Below, piece by piece: positions 22,767 to 31,069 of a DNA stretch of 47,742 bases. The notes below the pieces were generated by a model. That model did no database searches and was not told the DNA's origin. It saw nothing but the letters and a program-made list of their open reading frames with translations. The translations under genes and the position numbers were made by a program. Position 1 is the first letter of the stretch; each line of letters starts with the position of its first letter. This DNA is from Oscillospiraceae bacterium. Its GTDB lineage: Bacteria; Bacillota; Clostridia; Oscillospirales; Oscillospiraceae. The DNA lies in the NCBI GenBank assembly GCA_024697625.1, contig JAILFJ010000097.1, positions 1 through 47,742 on the forward strand, written 5' to 3'.

Positions 22767-24293
22767 TTAAGAATGATTTTTCAACCCCCGGTTTCGCAGG
22801 CAGTGTTTCAGTGTACTGCAGAGGAGGTCAATGTCCGCCGGTTTCGGCAGATGTGCATCCATGCCGGCATCCATACAGTTTTTCACATCCTCCTCGAAGG
22901 TATTCGCCGTCAGAGCGATAATCGGGATCCGGCCCGCATCCGGATGCTCCAGAGCACGGATCCGCCGGGTGGCCTCCAGGCCATCCATTACCGGCATGCG
23001 CAGGTCCATCAGGATCGCATCGTAATAGCCCGCGGCGCCTTCCGAGAACATATTCACAGCGATCTGCCCGTTCTCAGCCCGCTCGGAGCTCATCTCCTCC
23101 ATCTCGAGCAGGTCTGTCAGGATCTCTGCATTGAGATCAATGTCCTCCACGATCAGAATGCGGCGTCCCGCAAGTTCGATCTCTGTGTCGTCATCGGCCT
23201 TTTCTTCCTCTTCGGATTCCGTTTTCGGCTCTGGTACAGGCGATACATCCTTCACAACAGCGCCCAGCACCACCGTCACCGTTACAATCGTGCCGACGCC
23301 TTTCTCGCTCTGGATATCGATCCCTCCGCCCATCATTTCCGCAAGGTTTTTTGCGATGGGCAGTCCCAGCCCGCTGCCTCCGCGGATACCGGTATTGCTG
23401 AAGTCCTCGCGGGAGAACGCATCAAATACCTGGCTGAGATAGTCCGGGTCGATACCGATGCCGCTGTCCTCCACGGTAAAACGCAGCCGGCGCGAATCGG
23501 GCCCGAGCGCTGTCTGTTCCACACTGCTGCGGACAAAGCCGGGCGCTTCGGTGTATTTCACAGCGTTATCCAGGATGCTCAGCAGAACCTGTTTCAGCTT
23601 CATGGCATCCCCGATAAATTCTTCATCGATCTCGCCGATGCGCTCGCAGTTATAGTTCAGTCCCTTGTCCTGACAGTCGCTGCTGACCATTGTGTTCAGC
23701 TGCAGGATCATTTCGCTGAAGGAGAATCGGCTCTCTCTGATTTCCATCATCCCGGCATCGATATAGCTCATATCCAGAATGTCGTTGATGATTGACAGCA
23801 GGTGTCGGGCGCTTGCGCTGATTCTGGTCATCTGCTTTTTCGTCTCCGGCGACAGGTCTCCGGTCTCTTCCGAAACCCGTACCTGGCCCAGGATCGCATT
23901 CAGCGGGGTACGCATCTCATGGCTCATGTTGGACAGAAAGTCCATCTTCATTCGGTTGCTGTTCTCCGCAGCAAGAAGCTTCGCCGCCATTTTCTCGTTC
24001 AGAAGGATACGGTTGGTAATACGCTGGATCAGGAAAACCATCACGGCAACAAAGATACTTCCGCCGAAAAGAATTCCCGCAGTCAGCAGGTCCGGCTTTC
24101 CGAAAAAACCGATTCCGAGATATCCCAGCAGGAACATCACCAGGAGGAAGATCGGCAGTCTGAGAATTCTCACTTCATGCTCCCAGTCGCCCTGCTGCTG
24201 GATCCACCTCGCATATCGGATATAGCTGTAAATGTTGAACACCATGAGCGCGCTGCCAAGGTATACCATGCCATAGATCAGCAGCTTCAGCAT
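22767..24293 (-). CDS. Hybrid sensor histidine kinase with C-terminal receiver domain
   Basis: A membrane kinase of 508 residues. Three hydrophobic segments (about 4-25, 46-64, 69-89) have only short loops, so the signal is probably sensed in or at the membrane. Then come HisKA (His125 in MSHEMRTPLNAI), HATPase (Asn243 in LDNAVKYTE, DSGIGID, GGSGLGLP), an acidic linker (about 355-372) and a receiver domain (Glu383/Asp384, Asp430 in ILMDLRMPVMDG, lysine near KPAD). There is no effector domain; output goes through the adjacent Hpt protein. The ATG follows GAGGGG. A good promoter (24367) is upstream. Confidence 0.92.
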   Translation of the reverse strand: MLKLLIYGMVYLGSALMVFNIYSYIRYARWIQQQGDWEHEVRILRLPIFLLVMFLLGYLGIGFFGKPDLLTAGILFGGSIFVAVMVFLIQRITNRILLNEKMAAKLLAAENSNRMKMDFLSNMSHEMRTPLNAILGQVRVSEETGDLSPETKKQMTRISASARHLLSIINDILDMSYIDAGMMEIRESRFSFSEMILQLNTMVSSDCQDKGLNYNCERIGEIDEEFIGDAMKLKQVLLSILDNAVKYTEAPGFVRSSVEQTALGPDSRRLRFTVEDSGIGIDPDYLSQVFDAFSREDFSNTGIRGGSGLGLPIAKNLAEMMGGGIDIQSEKGVGTIVTVTVVLGAVVKDVSPVPEPKTESEEEEKADDDTEIELAGRRILIVEDIDLNAEILTDLLEMEEMSSERAENGQIAVNMFSEGAAGYYDAILMDLRMPVMDGLEATRRIRALEHPDAGRIPIIALTANTFEEDVKNCMDAGMDAHLPKPADIDLLCSTLKHCLRNRGLKNHS

Positions 24294-24366
24294 GTATACC
24301 CCTCCCCTCTCAGCCGGCAGCCGGAATGCTGTCCGTAGCAGAAGCATTTAAATCACAATATATCAG

Positions 24367-24395
24367 ATTATATAATAGCCCAGCTGAAAAAGCAA
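24367..24395 (-). promoter_or_regulatory. Promoter of the hybrid kinase-Hpt operon
   Basis: TTGCTT, a 17-base spacer and TATAAT, about 70 bases before the kinase start. Confidence 0.75.
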
Positions 24396-24448
24396 GAATA
24401 TAGTGCGATCGTCCTCTCAGTCCGCCGGGCATATTCCATCTGCTGACG

Positions 24449-25840
24449 CTATGGCCGAGTCTCCCGTGCCATCTCTTCCGGATGAAAAACCTCGTCAAAG
24501 CGCTCCGGCGTCAGATACCCCAGTCGGACACAGGCCTCCTTCAGGCTGATGTTCTCACGGTATGCCAGCTTTGCCGTTTTTGCGGCGTTCTCATATCCGA
24601 TCCACGGATTCAGCGCTGTGACCAGCATCAGTGACTGATCCAGGTTTCTCTTCATTTTATCGCGGTTGGCAACGATCCCCGCCGCGCAGTGATCCGTGAA
24701 GGAACGGACAGATTCCGCCAGCAGCCGGACTGACTGCTGGAAGTTGTACGCCATCACCGGCAGAAATACGTTGAGCTCAAAATTACCCTGTGACGCCGCT
24801 ATCCCGACGGCAGTGTCATTTCCCAGAACCTGAACCGAAACCATCGTCACCTGCTCGCACTGTGTCGGGTTGACCTTTCCCGGCATAATGGAGCTGCCCG
24901 GCTCGTTCTCCGGAATCCGGATCTCTCCCAGACCGCATCGAGGTCCGCTCGCAAGCCATCTCACGTCGTTTGCGATCTTCATCATGTCCGCAGCCAGTGC
25001 CTTCAGTGCGCCGTGGGCATACACCAGTTCGTCCCGGGATGTGAGCGAGTGAAACTTGTTGTCCGCCGTAACGAAACGAAACCCCGTCAGTTTTGAGATC
25101 TCCTCCGCAGCAAGCTCCGCGAATCCTTCGGGGGCGTTCAGCCCCGTCCCGACTGCCGTGCCGCCCAGCGCCAGCTCACACAGATTCTCCGATGCCTGCT
25201 CAAGGAAACTGAGGTCCCGCTCCAGGGAACTGCGCCAGCCGCTGATCTCCTGTGAAAAGGCAATCGGCACCGCATCCTGCAGGTGTGTTCTCCCGCTCTT
25301 GACGATTCCGCGGTTCTCCTCCTCCAGTTTCTGAAACACCTGGATCAGCCGCCTCAGCTCCGGCATCAGTTTCTTCCGCAGTGCGAGTACTGCTGCGATA
25401 TGCATGGCCGTTGGGAAGGTGTCATTTGATGACTGGCTCATGTTCACGTCGTCGTTTGGATGGCAGATCGCTTTGCCTGCAAGCTCATTGGCCCGGTTGG
25501 CAATGACCTCGTTGGCATTCATGTTGGACTGGGTACCCGAGCCGGTCTGCCAGACAACCAGGGGGAAGTGCGCGTCCAGACGGCCTTCTGCCACCTCCTG
25601 CGCCGCGCGTTCGATCGCAGCCAGCTTCTCTGCCGTCAATCTCTCGGGCTGCAGGCGGTGATTTGCCCGCGCTGCTGCGCATTTGAGGATTCCGAAGGCG
25701 TGTGTGATCTCCCGGGGCATCGTCTCGATGCCGACACCGATCCGGAAATTATCGCAGCTCCTCTGCGTCTGGGCACCCCAGTAGCGATCTGCCGGGACCC
25801 GGATCTCCCCCATCGAATCATGTTCCGTCCTATACTCCAT
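24449..25840 (-). CDS. fumC: Fumarate hydratase, class II
   Basis: Iron-free fumarase (463 aa) interconverting fumarate and L-malate. Hallmarks in order: RVPADRYWGAQTQRS, TGSGTQSNMNANEVIANRA, NMSQSSNDTFPTAMH (includes catalytic residues), SGRTHLQDAVPI, GGTAVGTGLNAP, the signature loop GSSIMPGKVNPTQCEQ and SLMLVTALNPWIGYENAAK. Length matches FumC (about 465). It follows the serine hydrolase gene by 17 bases and has no promoter of its own, so they are probably co-transcribed. A class II enzyme in an anaerobe with oxygen-sensitive enzymes is not unusual. Confidence 0.97.
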   Translation of the reverse strand: MEYRTEHDSMGEIRVPADRYWGAQTQRSCDNFRIGVGIETMPREITHAFGILKCAAARANHRLQPERLTAEKLAAIERAAQEVAEGRLDAHFPLVVWQTGSGTQSNMNANEVIANRANELAGKAICHPNDDVNMSQSSNDTFPTAMHIAAVLALRKKLMPELRRLIQVFQKLEEENRGIVKSGRTHLQDAVPIAFSQEISGWRSSLERDLSFLEQASENLCELALGGTAVGTGLNAPEGFAELAAEEISKLTGFRFVTADNKFHSLTSRDELVYAHGALKALAADMMKIANDVRWLASGPRCGLGEIRIPENEPGSSIMPGKVNPTQCEQVTMVSVQVLGNDTAVGIAASQGNFELNVFLPVMAYNFQQSVRLLAESVRSFTDHCAAGIVANRDKMKRNLDQSLMLVTALNPWIGYENAAKTAKLAYRENISLKEACVRLGYLTPERFDEVFHPEEMARETRP

Positions 25841-25857
25841 TCTGCATCTCCCTGTTC

Positions 25858-27129
25858 TCAGTGGCGCGGTCGGTATTCCGTTTCCTCTCGGGGTTTCTGT
25901 CTCGCGGACCGTTCAGTTTTTTCATTAATAATGGGTTTCTGGTACTTCACGGGCTTCCTTCTGCGGAATAGCAGGCCTGCCAGAAGCACTACCGCCGCAG
26001 CGGAGGCAAGCGCCAGTGCAAGAGGCAGGACGGGAAAGCTTCTCACCTCTGCAGGCTCCGCTTCCGTCTGCATCGGGGCAGGTTCTGTTTCTGTTCCGGG
26101 CATCGTACCTGTCTCCGATCCGGTCAGAACGTCTACCGCAGGGTTCCATACGGCGGCGGTCTCTGCTGCTGTCTGCAGGTCTGCCGCCTCATTTTCCGCG
26201 CTCTGAGCAAGTCTGGCCGCTTCTTCCGCAGCGGCTTTCTCTTCCGCTTCTCTCCTGTATTCGTCCAGCTTCGTATCCAGCTCCAGCGCGTAGGCGGCAA
26301 AGAAAGCGCCCACCTCGGCAATCCGCTTCTGGTATTCCCCGACATTTCTGGTCATCACGGTTACAATGATCGGTGTCGGAGTATAAATAATCGCAGCACA
26401 GTGGTTGTTGTCGTTGCCGTTCATCTCGCCGAAAGCTCCGTACTTCTGCGCCACGCTGTAATAGTCTCTCAGCGAGATATTAAAGTAGGAATCTGGCTGC
26501 GCTTTCAGCAAGTTCTCGATCACGTGGGGAAAGCGTGTCTCCCCGCCTTCGTACAGGGTCTTCATCACCTGCGTCATATACCTCGCGGTATAGTAGCTGT
26601 AGTCGAAGAAGTCCTTCTCAAAATAGGATTCCGGGAGATCCGTATAGGGGATCGTCATGTCGCTGCATTTTCCGTCATAGGTCCCGCCAAGATAGTCTAC
26701 CATGGCGTGTCCGCTCTCGTTGTTTGAGTGGATCAGCGCCGTGGATTCCAGATACTGAAGTGTCATACCGTAGATCTGGCTGTCCTGGGTAAGTTCGCCC
26801 GCTGCCTCCTTCTCCGCCATCAGCATGGAGACCGGAACCTTGTAGAGGCTCGCCGAGTACAGGAACACATCTGCGTTATAGTACCAGCAGTCGCCGGTCC
26901 CGGTGTAGCAGAACCCAACCGAAAACTCCCTGCTTCCATCGCTGAGATGGTACTGCTGAACATAATCCTCCAGCCAGCGCTCCAGCTTCAGCGTATCGAT
27001 GATTCCGCTGTTCTGCGAATCGCTTCCGCTCATTTCCGTGCCTTCCTCCGCCCGGGCGGTCGGAAAGGCCGAAAGTACCATCATTGCTGTCAGAAGAAGC
27101 GCAGTGATTTTCTCAACCATGTTTCTCAT
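25858..27129 (-). CDS. Secreted, membrane-anchored serine hydrolase (class A beta-lactamase-like)
   Basis: A cell-surface protein of 423 residues. It has a signal peptide (core ITALLLTAMMVLSAF, cleavage near ARA), then a beta-lactamase/transpeptidase-like domain with SASLYK (Ser~94 and Lys~97, the SxxK nucleophile pair) and SNN (about 135-137, SxN motif). An Ala/Glu-rich probable coiled coil follows (about 285-320), then a Thr/Glu/Pro-rich stretch, a C-terminal transmembrane helix (about 370-390) and a basic tail. I see no clear KTG motif, so beta-lactam hydrolysis is uncertain; cell-wall or peptide substrates are as likely. Start at the second ATG, 7 bases after the AGG site; the first ATG (27135) touches it. 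Confidence 0.8.
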   Translation of the reverse strand: MRNMVEKITALLLTAMMVLSAFPTARAEEGTEMSGSDSQNSGIIDTLKLERWLEDYVQQYHLSDGSREFSVGFCYTGTGDCWYYNADVFLYSASLYKVPVSMLMAEKEAAGELTQDSQIYGMTLQYLESTALIHSNNESGHAMVDYLGGTYDGKCSDMTIPYTDLPESYFEKDFFDYSYYTARYMTQVMKTLYEGGETRFPHVIENLLKAQPDSYFNISLRDYYSVAQKYGAFGEMNGNDNNHCAAIIYTPTPIIVTVMTRNVGEYQKRIAEVGAFFAAYALELDTKLDEYRREAEEKAAAEEAARLAQSAENEAADLQTAAETAAVWNPAVDVLTGSETGTMPGTETEPAPMQTEAEPAEVRSFPVLPLALALASAAAVVLLAGLLFRRRKPVKYQKPIINEKTERSARQKPREETEYRPRH

Positions 27130-27167
27130 TCTCATTCCTCACAGCTCACCAAAAGATAATTTGCGCC

Positions 27168-27192
27168 ATTATATCATTTTTTACAATGCGCG
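27168..27192 (-). promoter_or_regulatory. Promoter of serine hydrolase-fumC
   Basis: Minus-strand TATAAT (27168-27173) has a weak -35 (TAGACC) about 18 bases upstream. It faces the ymfF promoter, so the two operons are divergent in this 140-base gap. Confidence 0.55.
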
Positions 27193-27215
27193 GTCTACCA
27201 TTTTTTTTGTAAATA

Positions 27216-27224
27216 TGTTATACT
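27216..27224 (+). promoter_or_regulatory. Extended -10 promoter of the ymfF operon
   Basis: TGTTATACT is an extended -10 element (TGnTATACT); the -35 region is poor but preceded by an eight-base T-run. It is about 45 bases before ymfF. Confidence 0.55.
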
Positions 27225-27269
27225 GGCATAAATTTCTGTGATACTTAGCTGCAGCAAGGAGAGATGCAC

Positions 27270-28604
27270 ATGGAGTTCAGCCGCGTCCAGCTCCGCCCCG
27301 GAGTCTGGCTCACCCATCTTCATGAGGAGAAGTTCAAGACAGCCTGTTTCAGTGTGAATCTGCTGACCCAGCTGAACCGTGAAACCGCCTCCATGAATGC
27401 GTTGATTCCCTTTGTTCTTCGCCGCGGTACCTCCTCCTGTCCCAACATGGAGGCCCTGACCTCACGTTTTGAAGAACTTTACGGGACCTCTGTCGAGCCC
27501 GTTGTACGTCGGATCGGTGAGATTCAGTGCTGCGGATTCTACGCCAGTTTTCCGGAGGACGACTTTCTTCCGGGCAGCGAGAGCATTCTCCGGGATGTGC
27601 TCCAGCTCACAACCGATCTGCTTCTCTCCCCTGTGACCCGCGGCGGTCTTCTGTTGCCGACCTATGTAGAGAGCGAGCAGGAGAAGCTCCTCGATCTGAT
27701 TGCCTCCCGTCTGAACAACAAGCGTGCCTATGCCGTATCCCGCTGTATTGAGGAGATGTGCTGCTGCGAGGATTTCGCCGTGAGCCGTTACGGTGATGAA
27801 GAGAGCTGCCGTTCGATCAACTACAGGAAGCTGAGCCGCCATTACAAGACGCTTCTTCAGACCGCACCTGTCGAGCTGTTCTATTGCGGCAGAGCGAAGC
27901 TGAGAACGGTGAGTACGCTCCTGTCCGAGCTTCTTGCAACGCTCCCCCGCGGTGAGATCGATGACGAGATCGGAACAGAGATCCGTATGAATGCTCTGGA
28001 AGCGCAGCCCCGCTATACCGAGGAGGAGATGGACGTCGCCCAGATGAATCTCGTCATCGGCTGGCGTCTCGGAGAGTGCATGGAGGAGCCTGACTTTCCC
28101 GCACTCTATGTGTTCAACGACCTCTTTGGCGGCAGTCCCAGCTCCAGGCTGTTTCTCAATGTCCGTGAGAAGCTCTCTCTCTGTTATTATGCCAGCTCCC
28201 TTCTCGACCTGCGCAAAGGCCTCCTGCTGGTTAGCGCCGGGATACGGCCGGAACGGTATCAGGCCGCGAAGGATGAGATTTTTGTCCAGCTCCGGGCACT
28301 TCAGGACGGCGAGATCAGCGCAGAGGCACTGGAAACCGCCCGGGCAGGGGTCATTTCTGATCTGCGCTCTGTGCCTGACAGTCAGAGCAGTCTGGAGAGC
28401 TTCTATCTCTCTCAGGCTGTCGCCGGGCTGGACTACGGTCCGGAAGAACTTGCAGAGCTGGTACGGGAGGTAAGCGTCCAGCGGGTCATCGACATCGCCC
28501 GCAGTGTGGAATGCGATCAGATCTACGTTCTGAAAAACGGGTCTGAAACCGAGGAAGATACAACAGATACAGAAGACGGAGAAGAACATGCTGAAGAGAA
28601 TTGA
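27270..28604 (+). CDS. ymfF: M16-family protein YmfF (inactive partner of YmfH)
   Basis: A 444-residue insulinase-fold protein lacking the HxxEH zinc motif in the expected N-terminal place (RRGTSSCPNMEALTSRFEELYG), so it is probably the non-catalytic half of a heterodimer with YmfH. The C-terminal half shows LVIGWRLGE, FNDLFGGSPSSRLFLNVREKLSLCYYASS, the substrate-binding motif of the family. In Bacillus the ymfF/ymfH genes are linked to maturation of the 5-aminopentanol modification of elongation factor P; I carry that role over by homology. AAGGAG precedes the chosen ATG by 8 bases. Confidence 0.88.
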   Translation: MEFSRVQLRPGVWLTHLHEEKFKTACFSVNLLTQLNRETASMNALIPFVLRRGTSSCPNMEALTSRFEELYGTSVEPVVRRIGEIQCCGFYASFPEDDFLPGSESILRDVLQLTTDLLLSPVTRGGLLLPTYVESEQEKLLDLIASRLNNKRAYAVSRCIEEMCCCEDFAVSRYGDEESCRSINYRKLSRHYKTLLQTAPVELFYCGRAKLRTVSTLLSELLATLPRGEIDDEIGTEIRMNALEAQPRYTEEEMDVAQMNLVIGWRLGECMEEPDFPALYVFNDLFGGSPSSRLFLNVREKLSLCYYASSLLDLRKGLLLVSAGIRPERYQAAKDEIFVQLRALQDGEISAEALETARAGVISDLRSVPDSQSSLESFYLSQAVAGLDYGPEELAELVREVSVQRVIDIARSVECDQIYVLKNGSETEEDTTDTEDGEEHAEEN

Positions 28605-29859
28605 GTATCCCGCGACGGGAGATGTCCTGTATACCGGTACTGCGGGCAACGGACTGCGGATCCGGCTTCTGCCCAAAAAAGGCTTTTCCGGTTTCTACGC
28701 TGTGTTTGCCACAGACTACGGTGGGACATATCGCCGTTTCACACTGGACGGAGTCCTGCATGAAACGCCCGCAGGCGTCGCTCATTACCTGGAGCACAAG
28801 ATGTTCGACCTGCCGGACGGAGACAATGCTCTGACTCTCCTGTCCCGGAACGGTGCCGATCCCAATGCTTTTACCTCGTCGGACGTCACAGCATATTATT
28901 TTCACTGCACGGATCATTTTGAAGACAGTCTCCGGCTGCTTCTTCACTTTGTCTCCACACCGTACTTCACGGAAGAGACGGTACAGAAGGAGCAGGGCAT
29001 CATCGGCCAGGAGATCCATATGGGGGAGGACAATCCCGGCACTGCCAACTACTACAGTCTTCTCGGCCTTCTTTATCGGCACCATCCGATCCGGGAGAAG
29101 GTCATCGGCAGTATTGAGAGCATCGCCAGGATCACCGCCGATACGCTCTACTCCTGTCACGCTGCCTTCTACCGGCCCTGCAACATGGTGCTCGCCCTGG
29201 CTGGTGACGTGGACCCCGACGCTGTCATGCGGATCGTTTCGGAAGAGCTTCCCGCGCAGGAGTCATCGATTCCTGTCGTTCATTTTGATGAGGAAGAGGA
29301 TCTCCTGCCTATCTCAGCCCGCGCAGAGCTCAGGATGCCTGTCTCAGCGCCGCAGTTTCTGATTGGTGCCAAGTTTTCGCCGGCTGAAAGAGGCCCGGCT
29401 CTTCTGCGTCAGCAGCTTGTGTCGTCACTCGCGATGCGGCTTCTGGCCGGTCCGTCCTCCCCTCTTTACAACCGTCTCTATGAGAGCGGGATCCTGAATC
29501 GCAACTTCGACGCGGACACGGACTTTTCCCGCGGAATCGCCCACATCATTATCGGAGGAGAAAGCAAAGTCCCGGAAACCGTCTTTGCAGAGCTTCTGGC
29601 GGAGGCAGACCGGATCGGGCGCGAGGGCTTCGACCCCGTTCTGTTTGAGCGGGCGAAGAAGGCCGGCATAGGCGGTGCTCTGCGGAGCATGGAGGACTTT
29701 GACGACGTGTGCGTCTCTCTCGCCCTGGATGAGTTTGAAGGCTACTGCTATCTGGACTATCCGTCCGTCATGGCTTCCGTCACGAAAGAGGAATGCGAAG
29801 CCTTTCTGCGGGATGCCTATGTGTCAGAGAGGCTTGCCATGAGCGTCGTTCAGGCATGA
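28588..29859 (+). CDS. ymfH: M16-family zinc peptidase YmfH
   Basis: Catalytic partner of YmfF (423 aa). The inverted zinc motif is HYLEH (66-70), and NAFTSSDVTAYYF and KEQGIIGQEIHMGEDNPG follow as in pitrilysin/processing peptidases. It is a cytoplasmic protease by its lack of a signal peptide. The ATG lies 17 bases inside the end of ymfF, so the two are made together, consistent with a heterodimer. Probable role by homology: processing linked to EF-P modification. Confidence 0.9.
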   Translation: MLKRIEYPATGDVLYTGTAGNGLRIRLLPKKGFSGFYAVFATDYGGTYRRFTLDGVLHETPAGVAHYLEHKMFDLPDGDNALTLLSRNGADPNAFTSSDVTAYYFHCTDHFEDSLRLLLHFVSTPYFTEETVQKEQGIIGQEIHMGEDNPGTANYYSLLGLLYRHHPIREKVIGSIESIARITADTLYSCHAAFYRPCNMVLALAGDVDPDAVMRIVSEELPAQESSIPVVHFDEEEDLLPISARAELRMPVSAPQFLIGAKFSPAERGPALLRQQLVSSLAMRLLAGPSSPLYNRLYESGILNRNFDADTDFSRGIAHIIIGGESKVPETVFAELLAEADRIGREGFDPVLFERAKKAGIGGALRSMEDFDDVCVSLALDEFEGYCYLDYPSVMASVTKEECEAFLRDAYVSERLAMSVVQA

Positions 29860-30695
29860 GTTCGCTCCCTGACATCATCGGGAGGGATTCCGCCATCAGC
29901 TTTCCCATGCTGGGTGATTTCATGATCAATCCCCCCTCAGGGATCCGCATTTTCGGGCGCGAGATCTACTTTTACGGGATTCTGATCGCGCTCGGCTTCA
30001 TTCTTGCGATTCTGTACTGTTCCCGGCACGCAGAGGATTTCGGGATTCGGCCGGATGATCTCTATGACATGCTGCTCTGGCTGATTCCCCTGTCCATCGC
30101 AGGCGCGCGTCTCTATTACGTCGTCTTCCGCTGGGACTGGTACCGGCTTCATCTGAGAGAAATCCCCGCCGTATGGGAAGGCGGGCTTGCCGTGTACGGA
30201 GGCATCCTCGCCGGTGTTCTGGTTGGCTTTCTCTTCTGCCGGCGCAGGAAGATCCCCTTTCCCGCGATGCTGGATCTCATGTCTTTCGGCATTCTGATCG
30301 GCCAGATTCTCGGTCGCTGGGGCAATTTTTTCAACCGCGAAGCCTTCGGAGCGGAGACAGATCTGTTCTGCCGCATGGGGCTAACCGCATCCGACGGCAC
30401 CACCGTCTGGGTCCACCCGACCTTTCTGTATGAGAGTCTCTGGAACCTGATCGGGCTGCTGATTCTGATCTTTTACGTAAAGAAGCATCGCCGCTATCCC
30501 GGTCAGTGCGCACTGTTCTACTTCTTCTGGTATGGGATCGGGCGTTTCTGGATCGAAGGCCTCCGTTCGGACAGTCTTATGATCGCGTACACCGGGCTCC
30601 GTGTCTCCCAGCTTCTAAGCCTGATGCTGGCACTTGGCTCAGGAATCATTCTATTCATCAACAGGAGGAAAACATGGCAGACTACAAAGACGTGA
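29856..30695 (+). CDS. lgt: Prolipoprotein diacylglyceryl transferase
   Basis: Polytopic membrane enzyme (279 aa) that moves diacylglycerol from phosphatidylglycerol to the lipobox cysteine of prelipoproteins. Signatures are GARLYYVVFRW, EGGLAVYGGILAG, the core motif GRWGNFFNREAFG, HPTFLYESLWN and GIGRFWIEGLRSD. About seven hydrophobic segments are visible. The ATG overlaps the ymfH stop (ATGA); upstream in-frame starts lie within ymfH. A later methionine (MINPPSG) would also give a workable protein. Confidence 0.95.
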   Translation: MSSLPDIIGRDSAISFPMLGDFMINPPSGIRIFGREIYFYGILIALGFILAILYCSRHAEDFGIRPDDLYDMLLWLIPLSIAGARLYYVVFRWDWYRLHLREIPAVWEGGLAVYGGILAGVLVGFLFCRRRKIPFPAMLDLMSFGILIGQILGRWGNFFNREAFGAETDLFCRMGLTASDGTTVWVHPTFLYESLWNLIGLLILIFYVKKHRRYPGQCALFYFFWYGIGRFWIEGLRSDSLMIAYTGLRVSQLLSLMLALGSGIILFINRRKTWQTTKT

Positions 30696-31069
30696 TCGGA
30701 AAACTCTGGGGTCAGGCAAAAGACTTTGCCGAGAGTGCCGGTGTAAAAGACGTATATGAAAAGGGCGCTCAGCGCGCAAAGTCCTTCAGCAGCGCTACCA
30801 AACTGACCCTTGCTCTCAACCAGGACCACAGGGAACTGGAGCGGGTCTTTGCGGAGATCGGCAGGCTGTATTATGAGCAGGGCAGACCTGAGGGATTCTT
30901 CGCACCGCTCTTCGAGCAGGTCGCGCTTCTTGAGAGCAGTATCCAGGCCAAGGAGGCCGAGATTGAGGCTTACAAGGCTTCCTTCGGGCAGCAGACAGCG
31001 ACCCCGACGGACGAGATCGCTGATTTTGAAAACATCGTCAGTCAGACGGAACATGACGGGAAGCAGTAA
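30674..31069 (+). CDS. Small helical protein of unknown function
   Basis: A 131-residue protein that I do not recognise. It is predicted to be nearly all helical: KDVIGKLWGQAKDFAESAG at the N-terminus, LNQDHRELERVFAEIGRLYYEQG in the middle, and a coiled-coil-like LLESSIQAKEAEIEAYKA. No signal or membrane segment. AGGAGG precedes its ATG, which lies 22 bases within lgt, so it belongs to the same operon. Comparable small proteins in Clostridia precede zinc ribbons; none is present here. Confidence 0.75.
   Translation: MADYKDVIGKLWGQAKDFAESAGVKDVYEKGAQRAKSFSSATKLTLALNQDHRELERVFAEIGRLYYEQGRPEGFFAPLFEQVALLESSIQAKEAEIEAYKASFGQQTATPTDEIADFENIVSQTEHDGKQ

Noticed and set aside
22218-23795. A plus-strand open frame of 525 codons over the Hpt and kinase genes
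   Set aside because: Begins in the HU terminator, has no ribosome site and runs antisense to conserved domains.
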